From contig NZ_JAAIKB010000010.1 in the NCBI RefSeq assembly GCF_011040385.1, positions 120,979-184,978 on the forward strand: a stretch of DNA of 64,000 nt. The letters are read 5' to 3'. A program made the translations under genes and the position numbers. The stretch is from Falsiroseomonas algicola. GTDB lineage: Bacteria > Pseudomonadota > Alphaproteobacteria > Acetobacterales > Acetobacteraceae. Under the pieces are notes generated by a model. The model searched no databases. It was not told the DNA's origin and saw nothing but the letters and a program-made list of their open reading frames with translations. This document shows positions 60,115 through 64,000 of this stretch, in pieces; the stretch's first letter is position 1, and each line of letters opens with the position of its first letter.

Positions 60115-61620
60115 ATGCGCCGCCGCAGCCTCCTCCTCGCCGCTCCCGCCCTCGCCCTCTCCCTGCCGGCCCGCGCCGCGGCGGCAACGCCCTTCGCCCT
60201 CGGCGTCGCCTCCGGCGATCCCGGCCCGTCCGGCTTCGTGCTCTGGACGCGCCTGATGCCCGCCCCCGCCGCCGCCCTGCCCGACCAGCCCGTGCCGGTC
60301 GAGTGGATGGTGGCGGAGGATGAGGGCTTCCGCCGCCCCGTTGCCCGCGGCCAGGCCATGGCCCTGCCGGCCGAGGCCCATTCGCTGCATGTCGAGGTCC
60401 AGGGCCTCCGCCCCGGCGCCTGGTACCACTACCGTTTCACCGCCCTCGGCGAAGCCAGCCCCGCCGGCCGCGCCCGCACCGCCCCCGCGCCGGGTGCCGC
60501 GGACCCGCTCACCATCGCCGTCGCCAATTGCCAGCAATACGAACACGGCTTCTACGCCGCCCACCGCCACATCGCGGCCAGCAACCCGGACCTCGTCGCC
60601 TTCCTCGGCGACTACATCTATGAGGCCAGCTGGGGCCGGAACCTGGTCCGCAGCCATGCCAGCCCCACGGCGCGGACGCTGGAGGATTATCGCGCCCGCT
60701 ACGCGCTCTACCGGTCCGACCCCGATCTCCAGGCCGCCCATGCCGCCTGCCCCTGGGTCGTCACCTGGGACGACCATGAGGTCTCCAACGACTATGGCGG
60801 CGAGATCGGGGAGAGGGAGCGCGGCGCCCCCTTCCTGGCGCGGCGCGCCGCCGCCTACCAGGCCTTCTGGGAACACATGCCGCTGCCGCGATCGGCCAAG
60901 CCCGTCGGCGCCGGCGCCCGCATCCATCGCCGCATCGGCCTCGGCGGGCTGGCGCAGATCCATGTGCTGGATGACCGGCAATACCGCCACCCCCAGGCCT
61001 GCCAGCCCCCCGACCGCGGCGGCGCCACCCGCGTCACCTTCGACCAATGCGCCGAACTGGCTGACCCCGCCCGCAGCCTTCTGGGCGCGGAGCAGGAGGC
61101 CTGGCTCAGCGATGGGCTGGCCCGGGAATCCGTCCGCTGGACCCTCATCGCCCAGCAGACCCGCATGGCCCGCCTCGGCAGCCGGCAGACGCCCCCGGTC
61201 TACTGGACCGATGGGTGGGACGGCTACCAGCCCGCCCGTGCCCGCCTGCTCTCCCAGCTTGCGGCGCGCCGGCGGGACCAGGGCACGCCGCTGGTGCTGG
61301 GCGGCGACATCCACGCCTTCCTGGCCGCCGAACTCCGCCCGGATTTCGACCGGCCGGAGACACCCGCCTGCGCCGTCGAATTCGTCGCCACCTCCATCAG
61401 CAGCCAGAATAACGCCCGCTACGCCCTGCCCTTCGCCGCCGACCCGCACATCGCTTATGCCGATGCGTCCCGCCGCGGCTGGCTCTCGCTTCGGCTGACA
61501 GCGCGGGACGCGGTGGCGACGATGATGGCGCTGGACAATCCGCTCGATGCCGCCAGCGGCGCCTCGGCGCTTGCCCGCTTCGCGGTGGCGCAGGGCCTGC
61601 CGAGGCTGGAGGCCGCATGA
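60115..61620 (+). CDS. PhoD-like alkaline phosphatase, Tat-exported
   Basis: A 501-residue enzyme. The N-terminus MRRRSLLLAAPALALSLPA is a twin-arginine-type signal. Metal and catalytic region marks of PhoD are AVANCQQYEHGFY, AFLGDYIYEASWG, TWDDHEVSNDYGG and LVLGGDIHAF. It hydrolyses phosphodiesters or monoesters outside the cytoplasm using Ca/Fe. Its stop overlaps the sulfotransferase start by 4 bases. Confidence 0.93.
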   Translation: MRRRSLLLAAPALALSLPARAAAATPFALGVASGDPGPSGFVLWTRLMPAPAAALPDQPVPVEWMVAEDEGFRRPVARGQAMALPAEAHSLHVEVQGLRPGAWYHYRFTALGEASPAGRARTAPAPGAADPLTIAVANCQQYEHGFYAAHRHIAASNPDLVAFLGDYIYEASWGRNLVRSHASPTARTLEDYRARYALYRSDPDLQAAHAACPWVVTWDDHEVSNDYGGEIGERERGAPFLARRAAAYQAFWEHMPLPRSAKPVGAGARIHRRIGLGGLAQIHVLDDRQYRHPQACQPPDRGGATRVTFDQCAELADPARSLLGAEQEAWLSDGLARESVRWTLIAQQTRMARLGSRQTPPVYWTDGWDGYQPARARLLSQLAARRRDQGTPLVLGGDIHAFLAAELRPDFDRPETPACAVEFVATSISSQNNARYALPFAADPHIAYADASRRGWLSLRLTARDAVATMMALDNPLDAASGASALARFAVAQGLPRLEAA

Positions 61621-62321
61621 TCTATTCCCGTTCCCGCCGCTTCGTCTTCATCCACCTGCACAAGACCGGCGGCACCAGCTTCGAGCAGGGCTACGAGCCC
61701 TTCGCCCGCTGGGACGACCTCATCCTCGGCTCCACCCCGCATGGGGAGCAGGCGAGCACCTACTTCCAGCGCCGCTTCGGCCTCTACAAGCACAGCGGGC
61801 TTGAGGAGATCGAGAAGGTGATCGGCGCGGAGGCACTGGCGGGCTTCCGCATCCTCGCCTTCGTCCGCCACCCCAGGGCGCGCATCGCCAGCCTCTACAA
61901 CTTCGTAGGCGGCATCGTGCTGGGCTGGGCGGAGAAGAACGGCACCACCCTGCCCGCCATCCGGGCGGCGTGGGAGACGCTTTCGGCGCAGCACGGGCAG
62001 CTGCGCTGGCCGGCGTCCCGCGCCTTCATCGAAAGCGACGATTTCAGCGGCTTCATCCGCAACCGCCACCTGCACTACGACGCCGCCTTCCAGTCCCAGG
62101 CCGCCAAGACCCGCACCGCGACCCATGTCGCGGAGCCGCTGCGGATCGAGGACCTGGCCGGCAGCAGCATCCTGCAGGACCTGGTCGACCCCTCCTTCGT
62201 CCTGCCCCACGCCAACCGCAGCCAGCGCATCCTGATCCGCTCCGCCGACATCGCCCCTGTCGATGCTGCCTGGCTGGCAGACCATTTCCGGGACGACATG
62301 GCCGCCTTCGGCTACGATTGA
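61617..62321 (+). CDS. sulfotransferase family protein
   Basis: A 234-residue protein. FVFIHLHKTGGTSFEQGYE contains the 5'-phosphosulfate loop (HKTGGTS), and LAFVRHPRARIASLYNFVGG the 3'-phosphate binding region. It probably transfers sulfate from PAPS to a carbohydrate or other acceptor. It is coupled to the PhoD gene by an ATGA overlap. Confidence 0.88.
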   Translation: MIYSRSRRFVFIHLHKTGGTSFEQGYEPFARWDDLILGSTPHGEQASTYFQRRFGLYKHSGLEEIEKVIGAEALAGFRILAFVRHPRARIASLYNFVGGIVLGWAEKNGTTLPAIRAAWETLSAQHGQLRWPASRAFIESDDFSGFIRNRHLHYDAAFQSQAAKTRTATHVAEPLRIEDLAGSSILQDLVDPSFVLPHANRSQRILIRSADIAPVDAAWLADHFRDDMAAFGYD

Positions 62322-62450
62322 GGCCCCGCGTCACAGGCGGACACAGGGGCGACATCATCGCGCCACACGCGGACAGCAAAGGGCGTATGGGCGCCCCGCG
62401 CAGTTCGCGTGGTGACAGGGCCGCCCGCCCTCGCCTACAGGAACACCGCC

Positions 62451-63050
62451 ATGCCGGGACCCCGATACCTCCTCCCCCTCGCCCTGCTCGCCCCGCTCGC
62501 GCTCGCCGCCTGCCGGCCGAGCTATTCGGCGGATGACTACGCCACGCGCGCCGTGCAGCAGATGAACCGCGTCGAACAGGCCACCATCATCGGCGTGCGG
62601 CGCGTCACGGTGACGGCGGATGGCAATACCGGCGCCGCGACCGGCGGCGCGGCCGGCGGCATCGTCGGCGCGCAGACCCCGGGCGGGAACATGGCCAGCG
62701 CCATCGGCGCGGTCGGCGGCGCGCTGGTCGGCGGGCTGCTCGGCGCCGCCACGGAACGCGTGGCCGGCGACACCACGGCCTATGAATACATCGCGCGGAA
62801 GGAGAACGGGGAACTCTTCACCGTCACGCAGCGGGACACCACGCCGCTCGCCATCGGCCAGCGCGTGCTGATGATCGGCGGCACCCAGGCGCGCATCGTG
62901 CCGGACTACACCGCCGCCCCCGCGACACCCCCGGCCACCACCCCCGCCCAGGCGGAAGCCCCGCCCGCCGCCACGCCACCCGCGACCGAATCGCCGGCCG
63001 AGCCCCCCGCCGCCGAAACCCCGCGCCCGCCGGCCGAACCCATCCTGTAA
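62451..63050 (+). CDS. outer membrane lipoprotein with glycine-zipper domain (SlyB-like)
   Basis: A 199-residue protein. The lipobox is LALAAC after a hydrophobic start (PGPRYLLPLALLAPLALAAC). The middle has a glycine-zipper membrane segment (AAGGIVGAQTPGG ... AVGGALVGGLLGAA) as in SlyB/17-kDa antigen proteins. The end is Pro/Ala/Glu-rich. ATG 62451 is preceded by AGGA. It is probably an envelope-integrity lipoprotein. Confidence 0.85.
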   Translation: MPGPRYLLPLALLAPLALAACRPSYSADDYATRAVQQMNRVEQATIIGVRRVTVTADGNTGAATGGAAGGIVGAQTPGGNMASAIGAVGGALVGGLLGAATERVAGDTTAYEYIARKENGELFTVTQRDTTPLAIGQRVLMIGGTQARIVPDYTAAPATPPATTPAQAEAPPAATPPATESPAEPPAAETPRPPAEPIL

Positions 63051-63084
63051 GCCGCTCTGGCACGCGCCTTGCGCCTGCCGGGGC

Positions 63085-63816
63085 ATGAAGCGCCTCCTCC
63101 TCCTCGCCCTGCTCCTGCCCCTGCCGGCCGCCGCCGAGCCAGGCCGCCTCTGCCGCGGCGCCATCCAGGCGGCGGAACGCTCCGCCGGCATCCCCGCGCA
63201 CCTGCTCAGCGCCATCGGCCGCGTCGAATCCGGCCGAAGGGACCCGGAGACCGGCGCCTTCCACCCCTGGCCCTGGACCATCAACGCCGAGGGCCGCGGG
63301 CAATTCTTCACCACCAAGGCGGCAGCGATTGCCGAGGTGCAGGCACTCCAGGCCAGGGGGGTCCGCTCCATCGACGTCGGCTGCATGCAGATCAACCTGC
63401 GCCACCACCCCAACGCCTTCGCCAATCTGGAGGAGGCCTTCGACCCCACCGCCAACGCCGCCTACGCCGCGCGCTTCCTGTCCGAACTCCAGGCCGCCCG
63501 CGGCGGGGACTGGCAACGCGCCGCCGCCGCCTACCACAGCCAGACCCCCGAATTCGCCGAGCCCTACCGCGCCCGGGTCCTCGCCGCCTGGGCCACCGAG
63601 CAAGGCAACCCCCACCCGCCGGTGGCCGCCCCGACCGTGACCGCCGCCTCCATCGCCCAACCCGGCGGCGGCGGCGCCTTCCTCTCCAACAACGCCGACC
63701 GCGCCCCCACCATCGCCAACACCGGAAGCCCCGGCCGCGGCCTCGACGCCTATCGCGGCGCGCCGATCCCCATCGCCAGCCGCAGCCCGGCCAGGTTGGC
63801 GCTCATCGGGAGGTAG
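63085..63816 (+). CDS. secreted lytic transglycosylase (SLT domain)
   Basis: A 243-residue protein with signal peptide (MKRLLLLALLLPLPAAAEPG). The SLT fold is indicated by IPAHLLSAIGRVESGRRDPE (catalytic Glu in VESG), PWTINAEGRGQFF and DVGCMQINLRHHPNAF, and AAAAYHSQTPEF. It cleaves peptidoglycan glycan strands. The last 70 residues are low-complexity. It is 34 bases after the lipoprotein gene. Confidence 0.92.
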   Translation: MKRLLLLALLLPLPAAAEPGRLCRGAIQAAERSAGIPAHLLSAIGRVESGRRDPETGAFHPWPWTINAEGRGQFFTTKAAAIAEVQALQARGVRSIDVGCMQINLRHHPNAFANLEEAFDPTANAAYAARFLSELQAARGGDWQRAAAAYHSQTPEFAEPYRARVLAAWATEQGNPHPPVAAPTVTAASIAQPGGGGAFLSNNADRAPTIANTGSPGRGLDAYRGAPIPIASRSPARLALIGR

Positions 63817-63862
63817 CGGGGTCGCGCCCGTGGCCGCAGAGAGGGGCTGCGCGCCATAGGCG

Positions 63863-64000
63863 CTAGGATAGGGTCGTTCGTTGCGGGGCGTGGCTGATTT
63901 GTCGTGAACGGCGTCTTGGAGGATCGGCGAGGCGCCGGTGCAGGGCCGGGTCGTAGCGGATGAGTTGGCTGATACGGATCGAGCCAAGCACGGCGGCGAG
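63863..64000 (-). CDS. C-terminal end of an ORF cut by the window edge
   Basis: A minus-strand frame is open from the window edge to TAG at 63863-63865, giving 45 residues: LAAVLGSIRISQLIRYDPAL, then an Arg-rich tail (HRRLADPPRRRSRQ) ending QRTTLS. It has an Arg-rich end as in some transposases, but no family can be claimed from this fragment. Confidence 0.4.
   Translation of the reverse strand, partial: LAAVLGSIRISQLIRYDPALHRRLADPPRRRSRQISHAPQRTTLS

Noticed and set aside
1..64000. tRNA, rRNA or CRISPR loci
   Set aside because: I looked for TψC-arm-like GTTCGAATC motifs, conserved rRNA segments and direct-repeat arrays in the intergenic regions and found none.

Overview
The window is a very GC-rich bacterial chromosome segment with densely packed genes, many 1-4 nt start/stop overlaps and frequent GTG starts. 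The gene content points to an alphaproteobacterium of the Acetobacteraceae/Roseomonas type (inference): DinB with an N-terminal zinc ribbon, a membrane-bound tungsten/molybdenum formate dehydrogenase with DUF3305/DUF3306/DUF6352/DUF6505 accessory genes, a SoeABC-type molybdoenzyme, and the order xseB-ispA-dxs-tlyA. No rRNA, tRNA, CRISPR array or complete insertion sequence was seen.

Layout. 1-5731: acyltransferase tail, atypical SDR plus thiamine-diphosphate enzyme pair, a divergent MFS/spermidine-synthase-like membrane protein and a small membrane protein. 6194-12360: a LuxR-type regulator divergent from fdhD-mobA, a small membrane peptide, an Ntn-hydrolase-like protein, moeA and mobB. 12375-23812: formate dehydrogenase locus. 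A minus-strand run (ligase-like, DUF6505, DUF6352, DUF3305, DUF3306, TorD-like chaperone, Tat-target peptide, fdh alpha, beta, gamma) ends at a strong terminator, and a 681-aa multi-cluster ferredoxin protein diverges from its head. 23911-35405: oxidoreductase, hydrolase, RTX protein, pirin, subtilase with RTX tail, GNAT, DUF1203, a duplicated hypothetical gene with a broken copy, Usp, an APH/kinase fusion and pdxH. 35517-42434: fabI, aroC, small DUF3592-like membrane proteins, amidohydrolase, EAL protein. 42578-47155: soeABC-like sulfite dehydrogenase. 47290-58481: hypothetical proteins, tlyA, dxs, ispA, xseB, histone-deacetylase-like protein, tusA, ROK kinase, dinB, a zinc/HNH-like protein, and a 3-hydroxyisobutyrate dehydrogenase-like enzyme. 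58482-60114: an AT-richer island with a lone response regulator. 60115-64000: PhoD phosphatase, sulfotransferase, lipoprotein, lytic transglycosylase, and a cut ORF.

How it works together. The first 24 kb is essentially a formate oxidation module. MobA, MobB and MoeA make bis-MGD cofactor, FdhD transfers sulfur to it, a TorD-like chaperone and a Tat peptide assist maturation, and the three-subunit enzyme passes electrons from periplasmic formate to quinone. The same cofactor pathway would feed the SoeABC-like enzyme.

The most unusual signals are two families of intergenic multi-hairpin repeats whose stems keep pairing while their sequence changes. One family starts in exactly the same register at TGA stop codons. 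The other has displaced the normal start of tlyA. A second point of interest is the formate dehydrogenase accessory set, which contains a biotin/lipoate-ligase fold protein lacking the ligase catalytic lysine.
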